Shown here: positions 22,506-30,704 of the stretch, one piece after another
Position numbering within the stretch: position 1 is the stretch's first letter
How the letters are laid out: each line of letters opens with the position of its first letter
IMG/VR virus record: IMGVR_UViG_3300022752_000026
Span: 1 to 64,000 of that record
Direction: 5' to 3' (one strand)
DNA length: 64,000 nucleotides
Origin: a virus
The notes under the pieces: model-generated
Database searches by the model: none
The model's input: the letters and a program-made list of their open reading frames with translations, nothing else
What the model was told of the DNA's origin: nothing
Translations under genes and position numbers: made by a program

Positions 22506-24299
22506 TTAGGCAACTGCCCTCTGTCCAACTCTTGTCATTACTTCCATAGCAGAGCGACCAATAACTTCGCTTGCTTGAACAGGGTCAGTAATCTCTGAAA
22601 CAACTTTGGCATAGCCTTGACCGAGTTCTCGCGCTCTGTATCCATTATCAAATGGCAACCATAGAACGCCAACACCTGCTTTTTCGCACTTCTTGATAAT
22701 CTCTTTTGCTAATCGTGTTTCGTCTGAAGTGTATTCTCCATCTGAAACAATAACTAACAATCGTGCGCCATTTCCATGAAGTAGATTTAGTGCGCCATCT
22801 ATTGCTTGAAATGCTTTGTAGAACTTTTCAGTTCCATCACTAGCAGTATAAACACTTACCTGCTCTAGTTTCTGTCCAACCTTTAGTGTTGGGAATACAT
22901 CATTTCCGTAATAGACCATAGCGCACTTACCTTGTATGCGCCGAGTTGCTTCGGACATAACCCACGCAGTTGTCGCCATTGGCTTCATAGCAGAACCCAT
23001 TGAACCTGAAATGTCGCACATGATACCTACTGAAAGAGTTGGTTCGTCTGTGTGCTTGCGAACTCTTTTACGGAAAGGATTTTCGTCCTTATACACACCG
23101 CGAGCGCGGAGTGCTTTGTTCTGAATAATCGCTTTCGTGCGAAGTTTTCCCGGAGGAGTTGCGCTCGCAATAATCATTTCATCTCTCTCACGATACTTTG
23201 CTTTTTCAAGGAGACGAGAAATGATTACGGAAGCAGAACGCTCTTGTGGAGTTGCGTCTCTCTGTTCTACTAATCTGCTATTTGTTTTTGTAGTTCCGGG
23301 ACCTGTTGATTTGCTAAATACTTGTCCAGCAACTTCTTTGTTGTCTGCTTGTTCCTTAGCCTCATTGTGCTTGGCTTCTGCTCGTTCCTTGAAGTCCTCA
23401 CCGAGTTCTTGGTCTGCTAAATCATCATAGTTAGCAATCTCAACTGCTTCCCCTGCTTCTCCAAGTTTTTCTAGGATTTCCTCTACTAACTCTTTTGGCA
23501 TAGGAAAACCGCAACCGCCTGTTTCAGGATTTTCGTTCTCACCGCGTTCTTTCATAAGATTGCGAACTAACTCTGCCCATGCTTTTGCTAATGGGTAAAG
23601 GTCTGTTGCGTCTTTATGATTTGCGTGAAGTTGGAAAGGACGAATAATGTCGCAGAACTTTTCAACATTGTCTGCGCCAATCTGTTCCTCAACCCACTTG
23701 TAAATGTCTGCTACTTCGCGTTGGTCTAACACGCCAGCGATAACGCGACCATGAACAAGACCAATCAACTGTGCGATTGCTTTTGTAGGTGCTTCTTTAT
23801 CAAATGCTTCTCTAGCGTCTCCAATCGCTAACTCCAACGCACTAGAGCGTAGGAATACGCGAGAGCGAGAGTTTGCTTGAACTCCTTGATACTCAATGCG
23901 ACTTTCTTCCAACAAGTTCAATGCTTCATACTCGTCTCGCTTTAGTTCTCTGTGTGCGTCAGGCATAGACCACAATGAGAAACGAGCGTGATAGGCTTCG
24001 TGCGAAATAGCACCTGTCGCCAATGGAAACTCGTATTGTGTTTTGCGAAGTGTTATGTCGCCAATCTTTTCAGGATTGACACCTGTTCCGAAAACTTTTT
24101 CTACAACGACTTCAACTTCTGCGAGCGCAGGATTGAAACGAGCAGGTGCTTCTCCACCGCCAGCGTTTGTTCCTACATACGCAATAATGTCGTCTCGCAA
24201 AGCCAAACGATTTGTTAGCGTTGCGATTTCTCTACCAACTTTCAACCACTCTCTTGGAGTGTCTTGAAACTTAGTCTCACCACTTACTAAATGTTTCAT
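22506..24299 (-). CDS. VWA-domain protein (CobT/ViaA-like partner of MoxR)
   Basis: 597 aa. The C-terminal domain (~400-590) has the MIDAS motif DISGSMGS and VIVSDGEYT, typical of von Willebrand A domains that work with MoxR-type ATPases. The N-terminal ~350 residues are helical, with HEAYHARFSLW near residue 105 as in CobT-like and zincin-like VWA proteins. The middle is Glu/Lys-rich. It lies downstream of the MoxR gene at 24444 but has its own promoter. Together they may form a chelatase-like or chaperone-like remodelling machine; the target is unknown. Confidence 0.85.
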   Translation of the reverse strand: MKHLVSGETKFQDTPREWLKVGREIATLTNRLALRDDIIAYVGTNAGGGEAPARFNPALAEVEVVVEKVFGTGVNPEKIGDITLRKTQYEFPLATGAISHEAYHARFSLWSMPDAHRELKRDEYEALNLLEESRIEYQGVQANSRSRVFLRSSALELAIGDAREAFDKEAPTKAIAQLIGLVHGRVIAGVLDQREVADIYKWVEEQIGADNVEKFCDIIRPFQLHANHKDATDLYPLAKAWAELVRNLMKERGENENPETGGCGFPMPKELVEEILEKLGEAGEAVEIANYDDLADQELGEDFKERAEAKHNEAKEQADNKEVAGQVFSKSTGPGTTKTNSRLVEQRDATPQERSASVIISRLLEKAKYRERDEMIIASATPPGKLRTKAIIQNKALRARGVYKDENPFRKRVRKHTDEPTLSVGIMCDISGSMGSAMKPMATTAWVMSEATRRIQGKCAMVYYGNDVFPTLKVGQKLEQVSVYTASDGTEKFYKAFQAIDGALNLLHGNGARLLVIVSDGEYTSDETRLAKEIIKKCEKAGVGVLWLPFDNGYRARELGQGYAKVVSEITDPVQASEVIGRSAMEVMTRVGQRAVA

Positions 24300-24317
24300 T
24301 TCTTTTTCCCTTTTCTG

Positions 24318-24339
24318 TTAGTGGCTTCCGAACCACTAA
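24318..24339 (-). promoter_or_regulatory. 5'-terminal hairpin in the VWA leader
   Basis: TTAGTGG-TTCGGAAG-CCACTAA begins 7 nt after the -10 box, so it forms the extreme 5' end of the mRNA. Likely an mRNA stabiliser. Confidence 0.6.
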
Positions 24340-24346
24340 TAACCAA

Positions 24347-24375
24347 AGTATCCCATTTTGTATCCTTTTTGTCAA
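24347..24375 (-). promoter_or_regulatory. Promoter TTGACA-N17-GATACT
   Basis: Lies between the MoxR and VWA genes, so the pair need not be one operon. Confidence 0.75.
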
Positions 24376-24386
24376 GTTGGGGGAAA

Positions 24387-24419
24387 GGGGGTGGGGCAAG
24401 GACACTCAACCCACCCCCC
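24387..24419 (-). terminator. G/C hairpin after the MoxR gene
   Basis: GGGGGGTGGG and CCCCACCCCC arms on the minus strand. No T tract, so efficiency is uncertain. Confidence 0.6.
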
Positions 24420-24443
24420 GCGTAGCCCGCGTATCTAAGGGGG

Positions 24444-25505
24444 TTAGATTTTCGCGGGCTTTACTTCCTCACCGAAAGCGCGAGATAGAACATCAGAGAT
24501 ACTCGCCCTGTCGCTTTCAGGTGCGGAAGAGATTAGATTTTCTAGCGCAAACTTAGTTCCGAAAGTTGTTGCTATGTCGCGGAACGCAAGGAGTTCTCGC
24601 ATTTGTGGCGACCAAGAAACTTCGTTCGCAAGTTGCTTGCGATAGAGATTTTGTGCCGAAGTGATTAGCAGACTTGGAACACCCAACTTCTTAGCGAGTG
24701 TGTAGTCAGTAGTCATTTCTGCTTGAAGTGTGAAGCGAGAAAGTAATGCTTCCGACAAACGAACTCCGGGAGCATTTGGATTTGTCGCACTCACTACAAA
24801 GAAGTCAGGGTGTGCTTTTACTACACCGCGTTCAGGATTTGTAGAGACAACAACTTCTCTGCGTCCGTCCATAGCACCATAAAGGATTGCTAGAACCTTT
24901 GGGTCAATCAAACCAATCTCATCTACGAAATAGATTTTGCCCTGTTCCATAGCGCGAATAAGACCGCCATCAACCCACTCAAAGTTTCCACTTGGAGTTT
25001 GGACATAAGAACCAATCAAGTCAGACGCTTCAATGTCGCCATGTCCAATCAAGGTTTCCATGTTGTCTCCGAAAGTTGCTTCAACGAGCGCAGTTTTTCC
25101 TGTACCTGGCGCACCGAACAACAATGGGAACATAGGTGCGATTTCTTCACCTGCGAAACTTCTCTTTGTAGTTGCGTAAGCAAGTTTTAGAACTTCAACA
25201 TCTTTATGCTCTCCCCATAGGCGAGCATGATAGATAGAACCATTTGGTCGCTTGAAAGTATCAGCACCACCAACGATTGCTTCTACCATTGGAAGTTCCT
25301 TTCTAACTTTAGAACCGCGTGGGGCGCGTTCTGCGCCAACTGCTCTCTCAACATAACGACCTGTTGGTAGAACTTTAGAAGCAAGTTCCTTACTTGCTTT
25401 TTCATTTAGACCTTGACTTGCTACCTGCTCAATGATTTCCCATAGAGTAGGTGAAGCGTTAGGTGTTAGAACGCCATAGCGTTCTTTTGCTTTTACATCA
25501 TACAT
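24444..25505 (-). CDS. MoxR-family AAA+ ATPase
   Basis: 353 aa. Walker A LFGAPGTGKTALVE (~133-146), Walker B KIYFVDEIGLI (~190), a sensor-1 region FVVSATNPNAPG and LLSRF. These match MoxR/CobS/RavA ATPases. GGGGGG precedes the ATG. It would power remodelling of a substrate recruited by the VWA partner at 22506. Confidence 0.9.
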   Translation of the reverse strand: MYDVKAKERYGVLTPNASPTLWEIIEQVASQGLNEKASKELASKVLPTGRYVERAVGAERAPRGSKVRKELPMVEAIVGGADTFKRPNGSIYHARLWGEHKDVEVLKLAYATTKRSFAGEEIAPMFPLLFGAPGTGKTALVEATFGDNMETLIGHGDIEASDLIGSYVQTPSGNFEWVDGGLIRAMEQGKIYFVDEIGLIDPKVLAILYGAMDGRREVVVSTNPERGVVKAHPDFFVVSATNPNAPGVRLSEALLSRFTLQAEMTTDYTLAKKLGVPSLLITSAQNLYRKQLANEVSWSPQMRELLAFRDIATTFGTKFALENLISSAPESDRASISDVLSRAFGEEVKPAKI

Positions 25506-25519
25506 AAGTTTAGCCCCCC

Positions 25520-25978
25520 TTAGACTAACTCTTTAGGAAAGCCAAGTGCTTTCCGCGAAATACCTACACGATAGAGAACACGACTTGGAGTAGTTCCCTT
25601 TGCTAAATCGTCAGCGTCAAACTTTGATACTTCAACCAAGATAGGTTCTTGGCGAATAATCCAGCCATGCTTTGTCATTTCATCAAAGAAAGAGAACGCA
25701 TAACGCATACGATTTTCTGTGAAGTCAGAGATTTTTTCGTCCTCAAGTTTTACCCCTACTGCGACATACTCTTTGACTTGTTCGTGGCGAAGCGAAGTGC
25801 TACGCCATTGTTTCTTTAGTGAAGCAGGAGTAACTACTCGTCTATGGATTGCCATAGGAGTAAGTGTTCCTACATTTGTATAACAATCAGGTGTGATTAG
25901 CATTTGCGTTGTTTCGCCAGCCCTTACGAACTCGGCATAAACCGCAACCCCCTGAACTTTTGCTTCTTTGTCTAACAT
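25520..25978 (-). CDS. Hypothetical protein upstream of MoxR
   Basis: 152 aa. The ATG at 25978 has AAAGGACACC upstream. Alpha/beta, no motif recognised. It is cotranscribed with the MoxR gene (14-bp gap), so it may be a third component or substrate adaptor. Confidence 0.7.
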   Translation of the reverse strand: MLDKEAKVQGVAVYAEFVRAGETTQMLITPDCYTNVGTLTPMAIHRRVVTPASLKKQWRSTSLRHEQVKEYVAVGVKLEDEKISDFTENRMRYAFSFFDEMTKHGWIIRQEPILVEVSKFDADDLAKGTTPSRVLYRVGISRKALGFPKELV

Positions 25979-26022
25979 GGTGTCCTTTCGTATTTGTGTC
26001 CTTGTATTCAGTTGTATCCCCA

Positions 26023-26050
26023 AGTATAACTATTTTTAGCAGATTGTCAA
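26023..26050 (-). promoter_or_regulatory. Promoter TTGACA-N16-TATACT
   Basis: Starts the operon with the genes at 25520 and 24444. Confidence 0.75.
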
Positions 26051-26072
26051 ATCGTAGAACAAGTGTGTCGGG

Positions 26073-26090
26073 TAGGGGGTTTCCCCCCTA
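26073..26090 (-). terminator. Hairpin TAGGGGG-GAAA-CCCCCTA
   Basis: Downstream of the gene ending at 26102; no T tract. Confidence 0.5.
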
Positions 26091-26101
26091 ACCAACCAAT
26101 A

Positions 26102-26344
26102 CTACTCTTTTTCTACTGCTTTGTCAAATTGAGCGTCAAGGTCGTCTTCCATTACTGATTGGTAGATTTCAGCCCTCTGTTGCTCATCTGATTTAGCGAG
26201 CGCATAGGCAACCGAAGCCCTATCCGCGTCCCCTGCCATCTCAACCGCACTCCAATCGTCTTCCGACCAATCGGAAGTTTCCACAATCACAATGCCATCT
26301 GCGTTGCCATAGTTTCCATCTATGGCGAAGTATGAAGTTGCCAC
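26102..26344 (-). CDS. Acidic hypothetical protein
   Basis: 80 aa. GTG start at 26344 directly attached to an AAAAAGTAAAA repeat, with GAAAGG before it. Acidic; not recognised. Confidence 0.65.
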   Translation of the reverse strand: MATSYFAIDGNYGNADGIVIVETSDWSEDDWSAVEMAGDADRASVAYALAKSDEQQRAEIYQSVMEDDLDAQFDKAVEKE

Positions 26345-26362
26345 TTTTACTTTTTCCTTTCT

Positions 26363-26512
26363 TTACTTGATTTCGTAGTCAGAGCAGATTTGCTCAACCG
26401 CATCATTGAGAGAGTTTATTAGCAAACTAACTTCGTGGTCGTTGAGATGAGCAATCATCTCATCTGTGATAGATGAACTCCACGCAACCCCTCTTATAGA
26501 TAAACGAGACAT
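26363..26512 (-). CDS. Small hypothetical protein
   Basis: 49 aa. AAAGGATAAGG precedes the ATG at 26512. Helical, no motif. Between two coupled genes in a leftward operon. Confidence 0.6.
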   Translation of the reverse strand: MSRLSIRGVAWSSSITDEMIAHLNDHEVSLLINSLNDAVEQICSDYEIK

Positions 26513-26516
26513 AACC

Positions 26517-27185
26517 TTATCCTTTCACTAGTTCTACATCTTTGACCGCAGAAACTTCAATGACTTTTTTAGCCCCCGGACAATCCGAATACCAATCATC
26601 AACATCTTCAGAGTTAGCGCAAGCGCACCCATCTACATTGTCTCGTTCTTCGTAGTCAGCGTGAGAGTCAGGTATGTCCCACTCTTTTTCTATGGAGTGT
26701 TCCCCATCTTGGAAAACATACACGCCACCGAAACCTTGTTCTTCTTCCCAATCTAAAGTTATTTCTAACTCTGGGTATTGAGAAGAAAGATTTTCAAGGG
26801 CTTCAATAGGTGGAGACCACGCAGTTTGAAATCTGTAACCAAGATTAGTTTCAGAGTCATTAGTCATTTCAGTATCAGAATACTTGTTGCTATCTGCTAC
26901 ACCAATGTCCCACTTAGTTCCCCACTCACGATTATTGAAGTTATACCAGTTGAACGCACCATCACCTTGTCGTTCTCCATCTGCGTAACCATGAACACCC
27001 TCATACTCTTCCATCTTGTCTTCAGGTGGGCGAACTATGTTCCAGAACGCAATAATCGGATTTGAGTAAGTCTGCGCCCCATCTTCAAAGTTGCGTTGGT
27101 ATGGCGCATTGAGTTGTGCTTTTACTTTTTGGATTTGCTCTTTGTCGCCATCTATGGACAAAGAGTTGAATACCCAGTTTGGCAT
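26517..27185 (-). CDS. DUF1281/Api92-like protein
   Basis: 222 aa. The ATG at 27185 overlaps the upstream TAA. It opens MPNWVFNSLSIDGD, the hallmark of Api92-like ferredoxin-fold proteins of phages and plasmids. It also has the expected PP.., WNIVRPP, WYNFNNREWGTKWD and SPPIEALENLS blocks. C-terminus is acidic with CACANSEDVD. Function unknown. Confidence 0.85.
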   Translation of the reverse strand: MPNWVFNSLSIDGDKEQIQKVKAQLNAPYQRNFEDGAQTYSNPIIAFWNIVRPPEDKMEEYEGVHGYADGERQGDGAFNWYNFNNREWGTKWDIGVADSNKYSDTEMTNDSETNLGYRFQTAWSPPIEALENLSSQYPELEITLDWEEEQGFGGVYVFQDGEHSIEKEWDIPDSHADYEERDNVDGCACANSEDVDDWYSDCPGAKKVIEVSAVKDVELVKG

Positions 27186-27343
27186 TAGTTCTCCTCCCCA
27201 AATGGTTCTGTGTCCCACTCGTAACTAATAAGGTTCTTTCCATCAACAAGTGGCTTTACTTTTTCTTTCATAAACTTGTATGCGAAGTAGTCATACGCAA
27301 CTCCATCAGCAAGTTCTAACTTTAGATAAATGGCGTTTGCCAT
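27185..27343 (-). CDS. Small hypothetical protein
   Basis: 52 aa. GAAAGGGGACAAAG precedes the ATG. First gene of the operon with the Api92-like gene. An internal AAAAAGTAAA copy encodes EKVKP. Confidence 0.65.
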   Translation of the reverse strand: MANAIYLKLELADGVAYDYFAYKFMKEKVKPLVDGKNLISYEWDTEPFGEEN

Positions 27344-27373
27344 CTTTGTCCCCTTTCTATAAAGACAATGCTA

Positions 27374-27401
27374 AGTATAAGGATTTTTATTGTTTTGTCA
27401 A
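27374..27401 (-). promoter_or_regulatory. Promoter TTGACA-N16-TATACT
   Basis: Its -35 box lies in the last codons of the gene at 27387. Confidence 0.8.
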
Positions 27402-27548
27402 GTCTTGTTCCAACAATGCTTTTCGTTTTTGTTCAGCACGGCTTTTGTTGCGCTTTGTTCTCTTGTCTGCGAATACGGCTATCCGTTGGTTCAGGACAAA
27501 GCGACCACGCCCCCGAACCAATCCGTCTAACTCGTTTTGCTTTTTCAT
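27387..27548 (-). CDS. Very basic microprotein
   Basis: 53 aa with ~16 Lys/Arg (ADKRTKRNKSRAEQKRKA). The ATG is 6 nt after a -10 box, so probably leaderless. Possible nucleic-acid binder. Confidence 0.65.
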   Translation of the reverse strand: MKKQNELDGLVRGRGRFVLNQRIAVFADKRTKRNKSRAEQKRKALLEQDLTKQ

Positions 27549-27554
27549 GCTCTC

Positions 27555-27583
27555 ATTTTACAAGATGCGGTTCTCTTTGTCAA
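27555..27583 (-). promoter_or_regulatory. Promoter TTGACA-N17-TAAAAT, leaderless
   Basis: Six nt separate the -10 box from the ATG at 27548. Confidence 0.75.
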
Positions 27584-27863
27584 GATGGTGTAGTTGGACT
27601 TCCAGCAAATCCCGTTGAGCACATCACAACAACTCGCGGTTCTAGCCAGTAACCTTCCCTGTTTTTACTTTTTGGTAAGGGCACGCCGTTTGCGTTTTTA
27701 CTTTTTGGTGCGTACGCCTTCGCTGTGGCGACATCGCAACAACTTGCGGTTCTACACCAGCAGCGGGCTGCATCGCGTTATGTAAGAGCGAGCCGTTATG
27801 TGCGTACAGCAAAAACGACTTGCCGTTATTACGACAAGCCGTTCTTGGTCTTAGAGAAAGGGA
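27584..27863. other. Repeat-dense non-coding gap
   Basis: No credible gene. It contains two AAAAAGTAAAA copies 32 bp apart (27660, 27692). It has six AACGGC-type repeats and two 23-bp direct repeats differing at two positions (near 27621 and 27729, CATCACAACAACTCGCGG...). Confidence 0.6.
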
Positions 27864-28268
27864 TTACGCAGACTCTAGCGACACACGCCGTTTCCAGCCC
27901 TCGCCACTAATGCGAATTCGGAAAACTTCCTCAAACGCTTTAGCAACCATGTCGGTTATGTCTGTGTAATTTTCATCGGCTTCTCTATTGAGCGAGCCGA
28001 CATTTGGGATAGACGGCACATCGGAGTCCTCTGTGTAGTCGCCCAATACTAGAACTCTGTCGCCTGTCCAGCGACCAGAGATGTCGGTTTGTGGAAAGTC
28101 TCCACCACCGCGAGCAGGACTTGTCATCATCAAGATGTACATAGCGTCTGCTAAAGACCCGCCGCCATTGACGGCAGTATGTTCATACTGCTTTAGACCT
28201 AAGCCCAAGCCGTGTGGATTTACTACTTCTCTCTTATCAACATTGACAAGAACATGATACTGACCCAA
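27864..28268 (-). CDS. Conserved actinobacterial/phage protein (GQYHVLVN...)
   Basis: 134 aa. TTG start at 28268 with AAAGGGG 8 nt upstream. It opens MGQYHVLVNVDKREVVNPHG, a conserved start of a small family in actinobacteria and phages, and contains ISGRWTGDRVLVLGDY. No known function. Confidence 0.75.
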   Translation of the reverse strand: MGQYHVLVNVDKREVVNPHGLGLGLKQYEHTAVNGGGSLADAMYILMMTSPARGGGDFPQTDISGRWTGDRVLVLGDYTEDSDVPSIPNVGSLNREADENYTDITDMVAKAFEEVFRIRISGEGWKRRVSLESA

Positions 28269-28273
28269 TCTAT

Positions 28274-28525
28274 TTACCCCTTTATCTCTACACGAACCGC
28301 CTCGTGCAATTCGTTGTATTTCATCATAGTATACGCGTCATCAACAAAATTGTCAATAGCGTGGTCTACTAATTCCTCATCTGTAAGACGGGTGTCTAAG
28401 TTTTCGTTGACTAAGTCCTCGTCAAATTCAAATTCAATCTTGGCAATAATTTTGCGACCCACAATTATCCCTTTCTCGTATTTGGTGTTTGTTTCTACTC
28501 TGTGAGTGATAGATGTTTTTCTCAT
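28274..28525 (-). CDS. Acidic hypothetical protein
   Basis: 83 aa; ATG overlaps the upstream TGA. Beta strands then acidic helices. Not recognised. Confidence 0.65.
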   Translation of the reverse strand: MRKTSITHRVETNTKYEKGIIVGRKIIAKIEFEFDEDLVNENLDTRLTDEELVDHAIDNFVDDAYTMMKYNELHEAVRVEIKG

Positions 28526-28845
28526 AGCGCAAGGCTATCGTCATACTCATCCTCATCATCAAATTGACCTATGAGTGTTTCAAAACCCTCGTTAGGGTCG
28601 TCTACATTAGTAGTAACCGCGTTGATAAAACGTAGAGAGCACGAGTCATCAAACCACTCTTGTAAAGTTTCAAACATTTTGTCAGGCGACATTTCGTCTG
28701 AAGTAATCAACGGGTCATAACCATAAGTCCGCATTAGTTCTACTTGCTCATCATCCATGAGCAAATAAATTTTGTGGCAGGTGTCCCACGCAATTGCTTT
28801 AGCGTCAACTACTCGCTCTTTGACTAAGTCAAAAGTAATAGGCAT
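28522..28845 (-). CDS. Acidic hypothetical protein
   Basis: 107 aa; ATG shares bases with the upstream TAA. Acidic, especially the end (DDEDEYDDS). Not recognised. Confidence 0.65.
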   Translation of the reverse strand: MPITFDLVKERVVDAKAIAWDTCHKIYLLMDDEQVELMRTYGYDPLITSDEMSPDKMFETLQEWFDDSCSLRFINAVTTNVDDPNEGFETLIGQFDDEDEYDDSLAL

Positions 28846-29018
28846 TACGCCACCTCCAACTTCTGACCAAACCCTAAACCGAGTTTGTTAGTTGAGTAAG
28901 TCTGATAATCAGACTCGCACATAAAAGCCCATGGTCCCATTTTTGTTTGTGCGTCATACAGCGCAGGGGCGCCGCAGAAATCGCAGTTAGGAATCTCCGA
29001 TACTTTCGCAGTATTCAC
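28845..29018 (-). CDS. Small zinc-ribbon protein
   Basis: 57 aa. The GTG at 29018 has AAGGAG 5 nt upstream. CDFCGAPALYDA plus CESDY give a Cys4-like or Cys3 site. First gene of a three-gene operon. Confidence 0.7.
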   Translation of the reverse strand: MNTAKVSEIPNCDFCGAPALYDAQTKMGPWAFMCESDYQTYSTNKLGLGFGQKLEVA

Positions 29019-29047
29019 TTTGTCTCCTTTCTCTAAAGACAAAGCGC

Positions 29048-29076
29048 ACTTTACACCACTAAAACAAACTTGTCAA
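29048..29076 (-). promoter_or_regulatory. Promoter TTGACA-N17-TAAAGT
   Basis: Lies in the 3' end of the gene at 29051. Confidence 0.75.
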
Positions 29077-29512
29077 CTATTGATTTTGGTTCAGGCCAGA
29101 CATACTCCAGATTGTTTGGAACATCAGGCCAGAGATGTTGATAGTGTTCAGGGAACTTACGAATCAGGTTTGACTGATGGGACTCGTGAAAGGCTGCATC
29201 ACCAAGCCAAGATGGATAAGTTGTTTGTTCTTGCAGGGCCGCCAGGTCTTCCAGGATTTTCTGGAACCTCGGTTTCATTGTGTCTTTATATCCTCGTGCT
29301 ATCCATTCATCGCAGATGGCGATAGCGTATAGAGCGAGTGCGGTTTCGTATCCGTTCCACATCAGAACAGCAGGATGGTTCCTCCATCCCTTAGTCTCAC
29401 CGTTGAGTGCACGGAAAATCTGAAAGGCTTCTACCCGTTGCTTACCTAGTCTGCGATAGTCCAGCACACTAGCGGTTTCACGGAAATCTGCGCATGGCAG
29501 GAACGTCTGCAT
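29051..29512 (-). CDS. MSMEG_6728-like / pyrimidine-dimer glycosylase-like protein
   Basis: 153 aa. It opens MQTFLPCADFRETASVLDYR with RLGKQRVEAFQI and GWRNHPAVLMWNGYE. This is the pattern of the actinobacterial MSMEG_6728 family related to T4 endonuclease V-type glycosylases. It would act in repair of UV-damaged DNA; activity is inferred from family. Weak ribosome site. Confidence 0.8.
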   Translation of the reverse strand: MQTFLPCADFRETASVLDYRRLGKQRVEAFQIFRALNGETKGWRNHPAVLMWNGYETALALYAIAICDEWIARGYKDTMKPRFQKILEDLAALQEQTTYPSWLGDAAFHESHQSNLIRKFPEHYQHLWPDVPNNLEYVWPEPKSIVDKFVLVV

Positions 29513-29595
29513 AATTCGTCTCTCTATCTCTTGCCGCTTTTACTTTTTAGCGGTTAAGCAAAAACAGTAACGGTTAGCGCACGCCGCGTCAATAG

Positions 29596-29700
29596 TCATG
29601 CCGCTATTTTTTGTTTTTGCTTTTTGGCTTGGATTCTTTCTTCCCTCGCCGCGATTGCAAATAGCGCACGCCATAAAAACTTATTTAGTCTTGTTCTCAC
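29596..29700 (-). CDS. Very small basic protein
   Basis: 34 aa. GTG at 29700 preceded by AGGAGGGAGG. Basic amphipathic (RLNKFLWRALFAIAAREERI), ending in Lys/Gln repeats encoded by a degenerate copy of the AAAAAGTAAAA repeat. Overlaps the end of the gene at 29681. Confidence 0.5.
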   Translation of the reverse strand: MRTRLNKFLWRALFAIAAREERIQAKKQKQKIAA

Positions 29701-29860
29701 GGTTGACCTCCCTCCTACCGGTTATTGCGTCCCATACAAAGTATGTAACGGTATTCCAGAAATCGGCAGACCTTTGAGCACGGTTCATATTTACTTCGTA
29801 GTCGCGTTGACTACGGTCAATGTTGAGTAACACTTTTGCAATGATTGCTTCAAATATCAT
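29681..29860 (-). CDS. ADFWN-family microprotein (copy 3)
   Basis: 59 aa. The core SADFWNTVTYFVWDA matches the ADFWNAI core of the genes at 7575 and 13592; the rest has diverged. ATG is 7 nt after a -10 box, so the mRNA is probably leaderless, like that of copy 2. Confidence 0.65.
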   Translation of the reverse strand: MIFEAIIAKVLLNIDRSQRDYEVNMNRAQRSADFWNTVTYFVWDAITGRREVNRENKTK

Positions 29861-29867
29861 AAACAGT

Positions 29868-29896
29868 ATTTTACTTAGCGCTCGCCGTTATGTCAA
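29868..29896 (-). promoter_or_regulatory. Promoter TTGACA-N17-TAAAAT with repeat spacer
   Basis: The 17-bp spacer consists almost entirely of an AACGGC-GA-GCGC repeat. Leaderless start at 29860. Confidence 0.75.
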
Positions 29897-30413
29897 TAGG
29901 GGCACGCCGCTCTTGCCGCTGCTGCCTGGCCGCTGTGAGAAGTTGTTGAATTGTTTGTAGTTGACTTTGCGGCGGAGCCGCAAAGCGGAGTCTAGTGATA
30001 GAAAATATAAAAGTCAAATCCACACGCTCGCCACTCAGAAGACCGGCCGCCAGGTAGAACTACAAACAACTTACGGACATCGTTAAGACATCCCTCGTGG
30101 TGCAGCCTCCCAGATTCAGACACCTGTGTTTTTACTTTTTACTTATCAGGTGGAGGAGATGGTGGTTACGGCGGAGGTGGCGTGCCGGCCCCTGCACATC
30201 AAAACAAGTTGTTGGTTTCTTTACCTGGTCCGGTCATGCCTGAACAACCTGCGCAACGATGCTTGTTCTGGAAGGCGGGCCCTGCAACTACAAACAATTT
30301 GCTGGCTGTGGATAACCAGGTAAACACTCTGGCGCATACAGGATTACAACTAACGGTTTACTAAAAGTAGCACTTGCCGGCTTCTGGCTGCAAGCAACTA
30401 CGAACAATTGCGG
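29897..30413. other. Gap without a confident gene
   Basis: Contains a leftward promoter (TTGACT-N17-TAGACT, 29989-30017), a perfect hairpin (CTTTGCGGC/GCCGCAAAG, 29966-29987), an AAAAAGTAAAA copy (30128) and several CAACTACAAACAA repeats. A rightward frame at about 30141-30363 (Gly-rich start, then PGPVMPEQPAQRCLFWKAGP) is open but has no start signal. Confidence 0.5.
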
Positions 30414-30572
30414 TTACTGGTCAGTAACTTGTTCTTCGGACGCAGGAGGCACGGTTATGTTAAGAACACCCATCTCTGTTGTGGTTGAGCAACCAGGGCA
30501 CCGTTGATACGCACCCTTCTCATACAGCGTCCCACACCAGAAGCAATCGGTTAATACTTGTTCATTGTCCAT
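30414..30572 (-). CDS. Zinc-ribbon microprotein
   Basis: 52 aa. AAAGGAG lies ~10 nt before the ATG at 30572. CFWCGTLYEKGAYQRCPGC is a clear CxxC...CxxC ribbon. An AAAAAGTAAAAATG repeat lies 18 nt upstream of the chosen start. Confidence 0.7.
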   Translation of the reverse strand: MDNEQVLTDCFWCGTLYEKGAYQRCPGCSTTTEMGVLNITVPPASEEQVTDQ

Positions 30573-30704
30573 TCCCAGGCCGCTCCTTTCATTTTTACTT
30601 TTTGGCTAAGCGCAAGCCGTTAGTTACCTTTTGGCACCTAAAGTTACCTTTTGACACCTTAAGGTACATTTGCGCTCGCCGTTGATTTGACTTTTTACTT
30701 TTTA

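Noticed and set aside
30126-30323. Plus-strand frame starting MFLLFTYQ
   Set aside because: Composition is rich in Cys, Arg and Leu with no domain texture; the start lies in an AAAAAGTAAAA repeat.
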